Of a stretch of 64,000 nt of DNA, positions 47,396 to 56,001 are shown one piece after another. Position 1 is the stretch's first letter; every line of letters begins with the position of its first letter. The translations under genes were made by a program, and so were the position numbers. Under the pieces are notes generated by a model. The model was not told the origin of the DNA. It saw nothing but the letters and a program-made list of their open reading frames with translations, and searched no databases. The DNA comes from GCA-2683825 sp965662355 (lineage in GTDB: Bacteria; Planctomycetota; UBA1135; GCA-002686595), in NCBI GenBank assembly GCA_965662355.1, contig CBFIHP010000009.1, positions 62,001-126,000 on the forward strand. Direction: 5' to 3'.

Positions 47396-48831
47396 TGGAA
47401 CAGACCGACGACAAGAAGCGCTGGATCGTTCTAGGGACGGTCACCGTCGTTCTGGCGGCCACCTTCGGATACATGATCTACCACCAGCACGAAGAGCTCG
47501 ACAAGAAGCGTGCCGAGGCGGACCAGCTCAGCGTTGCGATCGCTCAGGAGCGCAAACTCATCAAGGGCACGCCGGAACTCGTGAAGACGGTCATCGTCCA
47601 GCGCGAAACGGACACGGTGATCAAGGAGATCCTCTCCGACACCACCGACATCGAGAACTTCGTGCGGACCCTCGACAAGTTCGCCGAGGAATCGGGTTTC
47701 AACCTGGAATCGGCCAAGCAGAATCAGAACAACCGCCGCGGCAGCACGAAGGAAGAGTTCGAACGGGTCGGTTACCGCCTGAATTTCGAAGCCGACGCGT
47801 TCCAGTTCCTGGCCTTCCTGCACAGGCTCGAGAGCTTCGCCCGTTTCATCAGCGTGACCAGCCTCAAGCTCCGTACCGCGGGACGCATGAGCCTGACCGA
47901 GGAGGACGTTCCGCAGCACAGCATCACGCTGGACCTCGAGACCTACGTCTATGTACCGCGTTCTGTCGCCAAGGAGGCCCGCATCGATCGCTACGATCAC
48001 AAGCGCGACCTCTTGATCGGACAGATCTCCAAGAAGACCAGTGCGTTGCGGGTTTCCGACTACACCTATCGCGGTCGCCGCGGTCGTCGTGACCCCTGGA
48101 TCGACCCGCGCGTTCCCGCCGAGGAAGACGGACCGGGTCTCACGATCCAGGAACAGCTGGCGATCGTCGAGCGCTTGGCCGAGCAGGCCCTTGATGTGCG
48201 CGATGCCTGGGAAGTCGCGCGGGAGGCGGACAACGTCATCGAAGCCATGCGTTCGCGTACCGTGCTCGAAGAGAAGCTCGCTCTCATCGAGGAGGAGGTT
48301 CGACGGATCCAGTTGGAAAACCAGCTGAGCTACATCAATGCCGCCCGGCGCTTCAACAAAGAAGTGGTCGAGGCCGTCGCCCTCGTGCGCGAGGAAATGG
48401 AAGGTGACGGAGGTGGTCTCGGTCCCGGAATCGCGCAGCTGCGCGAGACCGCGGAAGCCATGGATCGTCATATCGAAGCCTTCGAATACGAACTGGCGCT
48501 GCAGGCCTTCAAGACGATCGAGGGCAAGCTTGCAATCGCCGAGAACGATCAAAGGAAAGTCGAGCTCGTCAAGAACCTGCGTTTCCTCCGAAGCGTGGCC
48601 AGGAACGTGATCGACTTCGAAAACGTCAAGCTGGAAATCGAAGGCGTCGCCATTCAGGCAGAGATGCGACCGGTCGTTCTGATCAACGGTCGCTCCTACT
48701 CCGAAGGCGAACTGGTCGGACCCGACCTCATCATTCATAGGATCGCCATGGATCTCGTCGAGTTCGCCTTTCGGGGCATGATTCTCGGCCGCATCCTGGA
48801 TCCCGATCCTCAAGAAAACCCTCAGAAATAG
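47395..48831 (+). CDS. pilO: PilO-like protein with a long coiled-coil insert and a PilP-like C-terminus
   Basis: 478 residues; ordinary PilO has about 200. One membrane helix (about 10-27) and a coiled coil lead to a PilO-type domain (FVRTLDKFAEESGFNLESA, RFISVTSLKLRTAGR). A charged region follows, then heptad-like helices (about 245-400). The C-terminus (VVLINGRSYSEGELVGPDLI, FAFRGMILGRI) resembles the small beta domain of PilP, which links PilNO to the secretin. No separate pilP is present before the secretin, so a PilO-PilP fusion is a reasonable inference. Confidence 0.7.
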   Translation: MEQTDDKKRWIVLGTVTVVLAATFGYMIYHQHEELDKKRAEADQLSVAIAQERKLIKGTPELVKTVIVQRETDTVIKEILSDTTDIENFVRTLDKFAEESGFNLESAKQNQNNRRGSTKEEFERVGYRLNFEADAFQFLAFLHRLESFARFISVTSLKLRTAGRMSLTEEDVPQHSITLDLETYVYVPRSVAKEARIDRYDHKRDLLIGQISKKTSALRVSDYTYRGRRGRRDPWIDPRVPAEEDGPGLTIQEQLAIVERLAEQALDVRDAWEVAREADNVIEAMRSRTVLEEKLALIEEEVRRIQLENQLSYINAARRFNKEVVEAVALVREEMEGDGGGLGPGIAQLRETAEAMDRHIEAFEYELALQAFKTIEGKLAIAENDQRKVELVKNLRFLRSVARNVIDFENVKLEIEGVAIQAEMRPVVLINGRSYSEGELVGPDLIIHRIAMDLVEFAFRGMILGRILDPDPQENPQK

Positions 48832-48865
48832 TCCAAGCCCCTAGAGCCCCCACTCAGGTTTCCAA

Positions 48866-50854
48866 ATGAAAACTTTCGTCCGCATCCTGGTCGCGCTCGG
48901 ACTCTGCTTCGCAGTCGCGCCCGCCCATGCTCAAGTCACGAGCCCCGAAGCGCGTGTGTCGCTGCGCGTGGAGGGCCGACAGCTCGCCGAGGTCGTTCAG
49001 TACCTGCGCGAACAGTCGGGCTTCAACATCGTTGTTCTGCAGGGTGCCGACTCGTTGATCTCTCTGGATCTCACGAACGTCCACTGGCGCGACGCTCTCG
49101 ATCTTGCCGCCGAGCTGGCCGGCTGTGTCGTGCAGGAGCAGACCGCCGGCGTGCTCGCTGTCGATCGGCCCGTTCGTACCACCTTCTCCTTCGACAACGC
49201 CGAGATCACGGAGATCATCGATACGATCGCCAAGCTTTCGGGTGCCAACATCGTCATCGCTCCCGAGGTTGCCGGGACGTTGAGCCTGCGCCTCACGGAC
49301 GTACCCTGGCGAGACGCCCTGGATGTGGCCACGAAGACCCTGGGTTACGTGGTCGTCGAGGAGAATCGCGGCATCCTGCGTATCGTCGACCCGCTGTCGC
49401 TCGAGAGCCAGCTGGAGACACGCAGCTACCAACTGCGCTACGTCCGTCCGCCCGGCAAGTATCTGCCGAAAATCGACTCCGAGTACCTGCAGGCGGCTCA
49501 GCAGCAGACGACCTCCGGTACGGACTTCGACGCGGTCTTCCCGATCCTCCCCGCCCTGCGCAAGGCGCTCTCGGGCAACGGAGACCTCGACTACATTCCC
49601 TCGCGGAACACGATCATCGTGCGTGACACCGCCCAGGTGCACGACCAGATCGACTCCATTCTGGAGCGCCTCGACACCGAGCCGGCCCAGATCTTCATCG
49701 ACGTGAAGTTCGTCAGCACGTCGAACGCCGACCTGTTCAGTCTGGGGGTCGATTACGGTGATCTCGGTCCGACCGCTTCCATCGGTGGTGGCCAGATTCC
49801 GATTACCCTGCCCTTCAACCTGGGTGCGGGCGGTTTCGAGGACACGATCATCGCCGACGCCTCCGGGGTCGGTCCTTACGCTGCGGGCGGTTCCTCGGCC
49901 ATCCAGATCCCCGACACGATCTTCGGTGCGCTTTCGTTCACCCAGTGGCTCGGCACGCTGCGCATGCTGCAGCGCGACACGACCGCCGAGGTCATTCAGG
50001 CGCCCAAGCTGCTTGCCCTCGACGGCCACGAGGCCACCATCTTCGTCGGCGAGACGATTCGCTATGCCGAGGCCGAGACCGAACAGGGTCAAGCCGGCGG
50101 CCTCTCGCTCTCCGTCAAGGAAGCGAGCAACTCGCCCGTTTCGACCGGCTTTCAGCTGCTCGTGATCCCGCACGTCATTCCGGGCACGAACAAGGTCGAG
50201 ATGGACGTCATCCCGAACGAGACGAGCCTGACCGGTACGGGCGACCCGACCCTGGCTCCGGCTGGCTTCGATGTCTTCACCGTCGGTTCCGCCGGCATGG
50301 AGGGCACCATCGCCCTGCCGCGTGAGCGCTCCTCGACCATCGTCACCACCATGCTGATCGAGAGCGGCCAGACGGCCGTCATCGGCGGTCTGACCACCGA
50401 GTCCGACACGGAGACGATCTCCCAGGTGCCGTTCTTCTCTCACATCCCGCTGCTCGGTTGGTTCTTCGAGCACGAGGAGCGTTCCGTCGACAAGGATTCG
50501 CTCTGGATCTTCGTGACCCCGAGCATCGTGCGTACCTCGAGCGACCACCAGCGCCTGCTCGAGCGCGAACTCCGTCTGCGCCACGGCGCCTACGGCGAGC
50601 GTCTGCACCAGATCCTCTACGGTGACGACCCCTCTGCCTCCTTGGGCCACACGACGGTGGATGCGACCAACGCCGCCGCTGGTAGCGCTGCGACCGGAAC
50701 CTCCTCTGCCCCGGGGACGAGCTCGACCCCCGCGGTCGTCGTCGACCCCGCGATGGGGGATATCGGGTCCTGGGCGAGCTTCGTCCAGAGCACCGATCCG
50801 GCGGATCAAGCGGTCATCGACACGATCGAACAATCGCCCCAAAACCCCCTCTGA
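48866..50854 (+). CDS. pilQ: Type IV pilus secretin PilQ
   Basis: 662 residues with a signal peptide (1-~22, ending PAHAQ). Two tandem N-domains of the same type follow: SLDLTNVHWRDALDLAAEL and SLRLTDVPWRDALDVATKT. Then come a secretin N1-type domain (DYIPSRNTIIVRDTAQVHDQ) and the outer-membrane secretin domain with VPFFSHIPLLGWFF. A Ser/Thr/Ala/Pro-rich tail ends the protein. It forms the outer-membrane gate for the pilus, closing the pilMNOQ operon. Confidence 0.94.
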   Translation: MKTFVRILVALGLCFAVAPAHAQVTSPEARVSLRVEGRQLAEVVQYLREQSGFNIVVLQGADSLISLDLTNVHWRDALDLAAELAGCVVQEQTAGVLAVDRPVRTTFSFDNAEITEIIDTIAKLSGANIVIAPEVAGTLSLRLTDVPWRDALDVATKTLGYVVVEENRGILRIVDPLSLESQLETRSYQLRYVRPPGKYLPKIDSEYLQAAQQQTTSGTDFDAVFPILPALRKALSGNGDLDYIPSRNTIIVRDTAQVHDQIDSILERLDTEPAQIFIDVKFVSTSNADLFSLGVDYGDLGPTASIGGGQIPITLPFNLGAGGFEDTIIADASGVGPYAAGGSSAIQIPDTIFGALSFTQWLGTLRMLQRDTTAEVIQAPKLLALDGHEATIFVGETIRYAEAETEQGQAGGLSLSVKEASNSPVSTGFQLLVIPHVIPGTNKVEMDVIPNETSLTGTGDPTLAPAGFDVFTVGSAGMEGTIALPRERSSTIVTTMLIESGQTAVIGGLTTESDTETISQVPFFSHIPLLGWFFEHEERSVDKDSLWIFVTPSIVRTSSDHQRLLERELRLRHGAYGERLHQILYGDDPSASLGHTTVDATNAAAGSAATGTSSAPGTSSTPAVVVDPAMGDIGSWASFVQSTDPADQAVIDTIEQSPQNPL

Positions 50855-51267
50855 GCCTCCCCGGTTCCGAGACCGCCGGGGTCGGCCAACGACCCCGGCG
50901 GCCCTTCTTCTATCTTTCCTGTCTCCAGCCAGGGGGAGCCTGGCCTGGGCGGCGGAAGCGTTGGATTTCGGATCCTTCTGCATTTCCGGAGTCCTTTCCG
51001 TGACACCCGGGGTCCGATTCCCGACGATGGATCCCTCTCGATGCGGCGGAGCCACGGGTTTCCGCGCATCCTCTCTGACAACATCGAACAGGCCCGCCCC
51101 TTCGCCCCTCGTTCTTCGAGTCGGCGCGACGGTGTGCCACGGGACGGCTGCCCCCCGATAGGCGCCCGATCGATTCTCGTCACGCATTCACCAGGAATGC
51201 CCGAGATCGACGGCATGCGCGGGCGGAGCGCCGCCACAGTTCTTTTTAAAACACGAATCGAGACCTG
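50855..51267 (+). other. pilQ-rng intergenic region
   Basis: 413 bp. It holds the pilQ terminator at the left end. The remainder shows no ORF with family similarity or believable coding character. Near the right end CTTTTTAAAAC (about 51242-51252) is an A/T-rich patch that may be part of a promoter, but no clear -35 accompanies it. Confidence 0.5.
50873..50918 (+). terminator. Intrinsic terminator after pilQ
   Basis: A perfect 12-bp G/C-rich stem (50873-50884 with 50890-50901) and a five-base loop (GCCAA) are followed by a pyrimidine-rich tract with scattered T residues (CCCTTCTTCTATCTTT). The stem is strong but the T tract is interrupted. It lies 19 bp after the pilQ stop. Confidence 0.75.
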
Positions 51268-54018
51268 ATGAGCGAACATCCGCTCTCGGAAGGGAAACCC
51301 CTTTCGAGCACGAGTTCGGGCAGTGATTCCAGGCCGCAAAAGAGCCTCGAACCCCGAACCAATCGCGCCTCCAACCGTTCGAAGCGGCAAAAGGCCGTCG
51401 GCGATAAGCCGGCTTCCGCCGACGACGAACCTCCCCCTAGAAACCGAACACGAAGGCGGTCCCCGAGATCGACCGCCAAGAAGCAGAGCGACGAGCCCAC
51501 GAGCTTGGCTCGCAAGGGGACCTCTACGTCCTCCTCTGCCTCCGAGAGCCCCGAGCCCGGGACTTCGAACAAGAGCTCCGGCTCCAAGCGAGCGAAGTCC
51601 GGAACGCGTCGTAAACGCACCTCCTCACGGTCGCGAGCTTCGCGGGCGGAAGGCGCCGAGCCGGATTCCTCGGCTCCCTCGAAGGAGACCACGCTGCAAG
51701 CGTCCGAGGGTACGACCGAGACCGCTCCCAGCTCCCGTTCCCGCGGACGATCGCGCCGCGGTCGCTCACGCCGTGAAGGCGAGGGGCGCCCGCCCGAAGC
51801 AGGTGCTGGCGCTGCCGAGTCGGAGACGGTCGGGGCCGAGAGCGATGGCGAAGCCTCACCGGGAACGTCCACCAAAACCGGAAGCCGGCGCCCGCGCAAG
51901 AAAGCTGCGAAGCGAGCTTCGCGGAAGACCGCGGCCAAGCTGTCGAAGAAGACCCGTGCCAAGAATTCCGAGCGCGCCCCCGACGGAGATGGGCGGGAGG
52001 CGAAAGAGCGGGAGGACGGTTCCGTTGAGCTTGGCCACGAGGCGGATGGAGACGCCCGCTCGAAGCCGAAGCGCCGCAAGCGCGGTTCCCGTGGGGGGCG
52101 TCGTCGCCGACGCGAATCCACTGGCGATTCCACGGAGGTCGCGGTCGAGATCGAGGCGATCCCCGGGGAGTTCGACGACTTCCCCCCGCTCCAGGAACTG
52201 CCGCCCCAGACCGAGGTCGTCGATTCTGAGGCTGGACGCGGTGGGCGCGAGAGCCGCCGTCGCAAGGCCAAAAAGACCAAGACCAAGTCCAAGTCCGCTG
52301 CGGAACGGAGAGCCGAGCACGAGGCCGAGGAGGTCGTTCCCAAGACGCGCAAGATCATCGTCAACGCTGCCGATCCGGAGGAAACCCGGGTCGCGGTGGT
52401 CGAGGACGGGCGCATCACCGACCTGCAGATGTCGGTCAAGAAGCACGTCTCCTACGTCAGCGATATCTATCGCGGGCGTGTCGTGAATCTCGAATCGGCC
52501 ATCGGTGCCGCCTTCGTGGACTTCGGCCAGGGTCGCAACGGTTTCCTGCACGCCTCCGATGTGCTCACGAGCTACGGCGATCCGGACTGGAGCCTCGAGA
52601 AGCTGCTTTCTACCCCGACCGATGGGGTAGACGAGCATTTCGACGAGGGCAAGTCCGCGAGCAGCGAGGAATCCTCGGATGACGAGGAAGCTCCGGCTCC
52701 GAAGGGACGGCGAACGAAACGCTCCAAGCGAGGTCACTCGCACAAGGGTCGCTCCAAGCGCGTGCGCCTACCCGTCGAGAAGCTTCTCAAGAAGGGGCAG
52801 ATGGTCTGCGTCCAGATCACGAAGGACGCCATCGGCGACAAGGGCCCGACCCTGACGACCTACATCTCGATCCCCGGCCGCTACCTGGTCCTGATGCCCT
52901 CGCTCGAGCGCACCGGCGTCAGCCGCAAGATCGAGGACGAGCGCGAGCGCCGCAGGCTCAAGCGCATCCTCTCGTCGCTGAAGATCCCCGAGGGGATGGG
53001 CGTGATCGTGCGCACGGCGGGGGTCGGTCGCACGAAGACCGAGCTGCGCCGCGATCTCGAATACCTGCTCCTCGCCTGGGATGACTTCTCGAAGCGACTC
53101 GTTTCGGGGCGCAATCCGATGCCGCTCTACCAGGAGTCGGACGTCGCCATCCGCACCATGCGCGATCTCTTCTCGGCCGAGACGACCGAATCGGTCAATG
53201 TCGACGACGAGGTGGTCTTCCAGCGCATGGTCGAATTCACCCAGAAGCTCATGCCCGAGCACGTCGATCGGATTCTGCGCCACGAAGGTCCACGACCGAT
53301 CTTCCACACCTATGGTGTCGAGCAGGACTTCGAGAAGATCTTCGCCCGCCGCGTCGAGCTGCCCTCAGGGGGTTCGATCGTGATCGAGCAGACAGAGGCC
53401 CTGGTCGCGATCGACGTCAATTCGGGCCGAACCCGGGAGGCCGGCGCGGAGTTCGAGGACATCGCGCTCAAGACCAACCTGGAGGCGGTGCCCGAGATCG
53501 CACTCCAGATTCGCTTGCGGGACCTCGGGGGCATCATCGTGCTCGACTACATCGACATGATGCGCTCCGGCTCGCGCCGAGCCGTCGAGCGCCTCACGCG
53601 GGACTCCCTGCGCGACGATCGTGCGCGGAGCAAGATCGGGCGCATCTCCCAGTTCGGTCTCCTCGAGCTCACGCGCCAGCGCCTGGGCCCAGGCCTGAAC
53701 AAGCTCGTTTACGACACCTGCATCCGCTGTCGTGGATCGGGACGTCGCCGCAACTCGGCCTCGCGGGCCCAGGCCATCCTACGGCGCCTCGGCGCCTCTT
53801 TGACGCTGAAGGGCTTTTCCACCGTCGAGGTGCGGGCCCACCCGGAGGTCGTGGACTATCTCGACACCGAGCTGAACCACGAAATGACCCGGCTCGAGGA
53901 GAAGAGCGGGCGCAAGCTGGTCCTCATGGCGGCTCCCGAGCAGGTCGAGGACAGTGTCCTGCACTATCTGCGTGCCGACGGCCGGGAAGTCCGTCCCGGC
54001 GGTCGCCGCAAGAAGTAG
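51268..54018 (+). CDS. rng: Ribonuclease E/G with a ~360-residue disordered N-terminal region
   Basis: 916 residues. Residues 1-~360 are Lys/Arg/Glu/Ser-rich and probably disordered. The catalytic part starts at KIIVNAADPEETR (362). It has an S1 domain (VSYVSDIYRGRVVNLES, FVDFGQGRNGFLHASD) interrupted by a charged ~70-residue insert. The DNase-I-like active site has D716 (VAIDVNSG) and D760 (GIIVLDYIDM), 44 apart as in E. coli. A CxxC zinc link (C818, C821) follows. It cleaves AU-rich single-stranded RNA in mRNA decay and rRNA/tRNA maturation. E. coli has its scaffold at the C-terminus instead. Confidence 0.93.
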   Translation: MSEHPLSEGKPLSSTSSGSDSRPQKSLEPRTNRASNRSKRQKAVGDKPASADDEPPPRNRTRRRSPRSTAKKQSDEPTSLARKGTSTSSSASESPEPGTSNKSSGSKRAKSGTRRKRTSSRSRASRAEGAEPDSSAPSKETTLQASEGTTETAPSSRSRGRSRRGRSRREGEGRPPEAGAGAAESETVGAESDGEASPGTSTKTGSRRPRKKAAKRASRKTAAKLSKKTRAKNSERAPDGDGREAKEREDGSVELGHEADGDARSKPKRRKRGSRGGRRRRRESTGDSTEVAVEIEAIPGEFDDFPPLQELPPQTEVVDSEAGRGGRESRRRKAKKTKTKSKSAAERRAEHEAEEVVPKTRKIIVNAADPEETRVAVVEDGRITDLQMSVKKHVSYVSDIYRGRVVNLESAIGAAFVDFGQGRNGFLHASDVLTSYGDPDWSLEKLLSTPTDGVDEHFDEGKSASSEESSDDEEAPAPKGRRTKRSKRGHSHKGRSKRVRLPVEKLLKKGQMVCVQITKDAIGDKGPTLTTYISIPGRYLVLMPSLERTGVSRKIEDERERRRLKRILSSLKIPEGMGVIVRTAGVGRTKTELRRDLEYLLLAWDDFSKRLVSGRNPMPLYQESDVAIRTMRDLFSAETTESVNVDDEVVFQRMVEFTQKLMPEHVDRILRHEGPRPIFHTYGVEQDFEKIFARRVELPSGGSIVIEQTEALVAIDVNSGRTREAGAEFEDIALKTNLEAVPEIALQIRLRDLGGIIVLDYIDMMRSGSRRAVERLTRDSLRDDRARSKIGRISQFGLLELTRQRLGPGLNKLVYDTCIRCRGSGRRRNSASRAQAILRRLGASLTLKGFSTVEVRAHPEVVDYLDTELNHEMTRLEEKSGRKLVLMAAPEQVEDSVLHYLRADGREVRPGGRRKK

Positions 54019-54195
54019 GGCCGGAACGCCCCTCGAAAACTCGAATGGAGCCGGGATTGACCCCGATGCCGGATTGACCCGGGGGGGAGGCGTCGATAGA
54101 CTCCTCGCCCCTTTTCCCGCCCCAGGGCCTCCCTATCCGTTGATAGAGCTCTGTTCGCGAGACCGAGTCGGGCCACCTTCTCAGCAGTTCCCCTT

Positions 54196-54236
54196 CCAGC
54201 AATCCCCTTCCCAGCAATCCCCTTCCCAGCAATCCC
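54196..54236 (+). repeat. 15-bp tandem repeat in the rplU leader
   Basis: The unit CCAGCAATCCCCTTC occurs at 54196-54210 and 54211-54225, then partially at 54226-54236. A degenerate relative (CAGCAGTTCCCCTTC) lies at 54182-54196. The array ends four bases before the rplU ATG, so the leader is pyrimidine-rich and lacks an ordinary ribosome-binding site. Confidence 0.9.
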
Positions 54237-54239
54237 AAG

Positions 54240-54557
54240 ATGTTTGCCGTCATCTCCGACCGCGGAAACCAAGCCACCGTTCGCGTGGGCGACGTCGTCA
54301 CGTGCGACTTTCAGTCCGGCTGGAACCCCGGTGACCCCGTTACCTTCGACAAAGTGCTCCTGATGGGGGACGAAGGCGAGGTCTCGGTGGGAAAGCCCAC
54401 GGTCGAGGGCGCCAAGGTGACCGGCGAGGTCGTCAATCACTGCAAGGGGCCGAAAGAGGTCGTCTTCCGTTTCAAGCGTCGCAAGAACGTGCGCGTGAAG
54501 CGTGGACACCGTCAAAATCTCACCCGCGTACGCATCACCGGCATCGAAGGAGCGTAG
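54240..54557 (+). CDS. rplU: 50S ribosomal protein L21
   Basis: 105 residues. N-terminus FAVISDRGNQATVRVGD and C-terminal KRRKNVRVKRGHRQNLTRVRI is split over the RNA-binding loop. It is followed by rpmA and obg, the near-universal rplU-rpmA-obg operon. The start lies directly behind a tandem-repeat leader without a visible Shine-Dalgarno sequence, unlike the other ribosomal genes in the window. Confidence 0.97.
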   Translation: MFAVISDRGNQATVRVGDVVTCDFQSGWNPGDPVTFDKVLLMGDEGEVSVGKPTVEGAKVTGEVVNHCKGPKEVVFRFKRRKNVRVKRGHRQNLTRVRITGIEGA

Positions 54558-54562
54558 GTCCC

Positions 54563-54808
54563 ATGGCACACAAAAAAGGACAAGGCTCCAGCCGCAACGG
54601 TCGCGACTCCAACCCCCAGTTCCGTGGCGTCAAGCGCTTCGGTGGCCAGCGCGTCACGCCCGGCACGATCATCGTTCGACAGTGCGGTACGCGCTTCCAC
54701 CCGGGTCTCAACGTGGGCATGGGTAACGATTACACGCTCTTCGCGAAGGTCGAGGGCGACGTGCGGTTCCAGGAGAACCGGCGCGTGCACATCGATCCCG
54801 TCGCCTAG
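54563..54808 (+). CDS. rpmA: 50S ribosomal protein L27
   Basis: 81 residues. The N-terminal tail that reaches the peptidyl-transferase centre is AHKKGQGSSRNGRDSN with no cleavable Firmicute-type leader. GTIIVRQCGTRFHPGLNVGMG is split over the conserved core. It lies 5 bp after rplU. Confidence 0.97.
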   Translation: MAHKKGQGSSRNGRDSNPQFRGVKRFGGQRVTPGTIIVRQCGTRFHPGLNVGMGNDYTLFAKVEGDVRFQENRRVHIDPVA

Positions 54809-54865
54809 TTCGCAGGGCTTCTGCACAGCCAACCTGCGGCTTTCCACCACAACGAGGATCGTCTC

Positions 54866-55864
54866 TTGTTTCGCGACGAGTGCGAGATCGAAGTGTTCGC
54901 CGGCAAGGGGGGGGACGGACTCGCTTCCTTTCGGCGGGAGAAATACGCACCCAAGGGCGGCCCCGATGGTGGCAACGGCGGTGACGGGGGCAGCGTCGTG
55001 CTCGTCGCGGCGGGTGACATCAGCTCGCTCCTGAGCATCGGTCGCAAGCCGTTCTATCGAGCCCGTGACGGTGGCCCTGGGGGCCCCCGCAATTGCAGCG
55101 GTGGAAACGGCGAGGACCAGGTCCTCAGTGTGCCCCTGGGCACCCAGGTCAAGGACGCGGAACGCGGCCATCTGCTGCGCGACCTACTCCATGAAGGCGA
55201 CCGGGTCGTCGTGGCCCAGGGTGGGCGGGGCGGACGTGGCAACGCGGTCTTCGCCAGCTCGGTTCGACAGGCGCCGCGCCAGGCGGAGCGCGGACGGCCG
55301 GGCGAGGCCCGGCGCTTGAAGCTCGAGTTGAAGCTGTTCGCCGAGGTCGGCCTGGTCGGTCTTCCGAACGCCGGCAAGTCGACTCTGCTCTCGGTCGTCA
55401 GCGCAGCGGAACCCAAAATTGCCGACTACCCCTTCACGACTCTGCATCCCCAGGTCGGGATCGCGAAGATCGGCCATCTCGATACGCTGGTCATGGCCGA
55501 TCTGCCGGGCCTGATCGAGGGGGCTGCATCCGGCGCCGGATTGGGGCACCAGTTCCTGCGCCACGTCGAGCGTTGCCGTGTGCTCATGCACCTCGTCGAC
55601 TGCTCGGCCACCGCTGCGGAAGACTCCCTCAAGGAGGTCGAGGTCATCCGTTCCGAGATCCGCGAGTACTCCTCGGAGCTCGCCGAGCGTCCGACCCTGT
55701 ACGTGGCCTCGAAGGTCGAGGACGAGGCCTCGCAGGAGCGCGCCGCCCGCCTCGCCGAGGCCCTGGACGAGCGCGTTTATCGGATCTCCTCGGTGATGGG
55801 CGAGGGGCTCGACGAGCTGCTCCTCGCGGCCTTCGAACGGGTGAAGACCGCGCGCGAATCGTAG
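54866..55864 (+). CDS. obg: GTPase Obg with a divergent G4 motif
   Basis: 332 residues, TTG start giving the standard FRDECEIEVFAGKGGDG N-terminus. The glycine-rich Obg domain spans 1-~155. The GTPase domain has G1 GLPNAGKST (165-173) and G3 DLPG (212-215). Where NKxD is expected the sequence reads SKVE (282-285, in YVASKVEDEAS), so the guanine-recognition Asn and Asp are both replaced. No C-terminal OCT domain is present. Obg helps late 50S assembly and stress signalling. Confidence 0.93.
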   Translation: MFRDECEIEVFAGKGGDGLASFRREKYAPKGGPDGGNGGDGGSVVLVAAGDISSLLSIGRKPFYRARDGGPGGPRNCSGGNGEDQVLSVPLGTQVKDAERGHLLRDLLHEGDRVVVAQGGRGGRGNAVFASSVRQAPRQAERGRPGEARRLKLELKLFAEVGLVGLPNAGKSTLLSVVSAAEPKIADYPFTTLHPQVGIAKIGHLDTLVMADLPGLIEGAASGAGLGHQFLRHVERCRVLMHLVDCSATAAEDSLKEVEVIRSEIREYSSELAERPTLYVASKVEDEASQERAARLAEALDERVYRISSVMGEGLDELLLAAFERVKTARES

Positions 55865-56001
55865 GTCCGGGGCCTGGCGCGGAGGATCCCGGGAAGGGAT
55901 TTCCGTCGAAATACAGGCAGTCTCCTGAGCGGGCTCAAGGTCGGAGCTTTTTCCTACCGATGCCTGCCAGGTTCCGTCTCTCCAATTGCCTGGGAGCCTC
56001 C

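Noticed and set aside
50930..51161. Short open frames in the pilQ-rng gap
   Set aside because: No initiation signal, no similarity, and codon content like noncoding shadow frames.
48854..51187. 777-residue minus-strand open frame opposite pilQ
   Set aside because: Low-complexity Arg/Gly/Asp-rich translation typical of a codon shadow; the plus-strand secretin is unmistakable.
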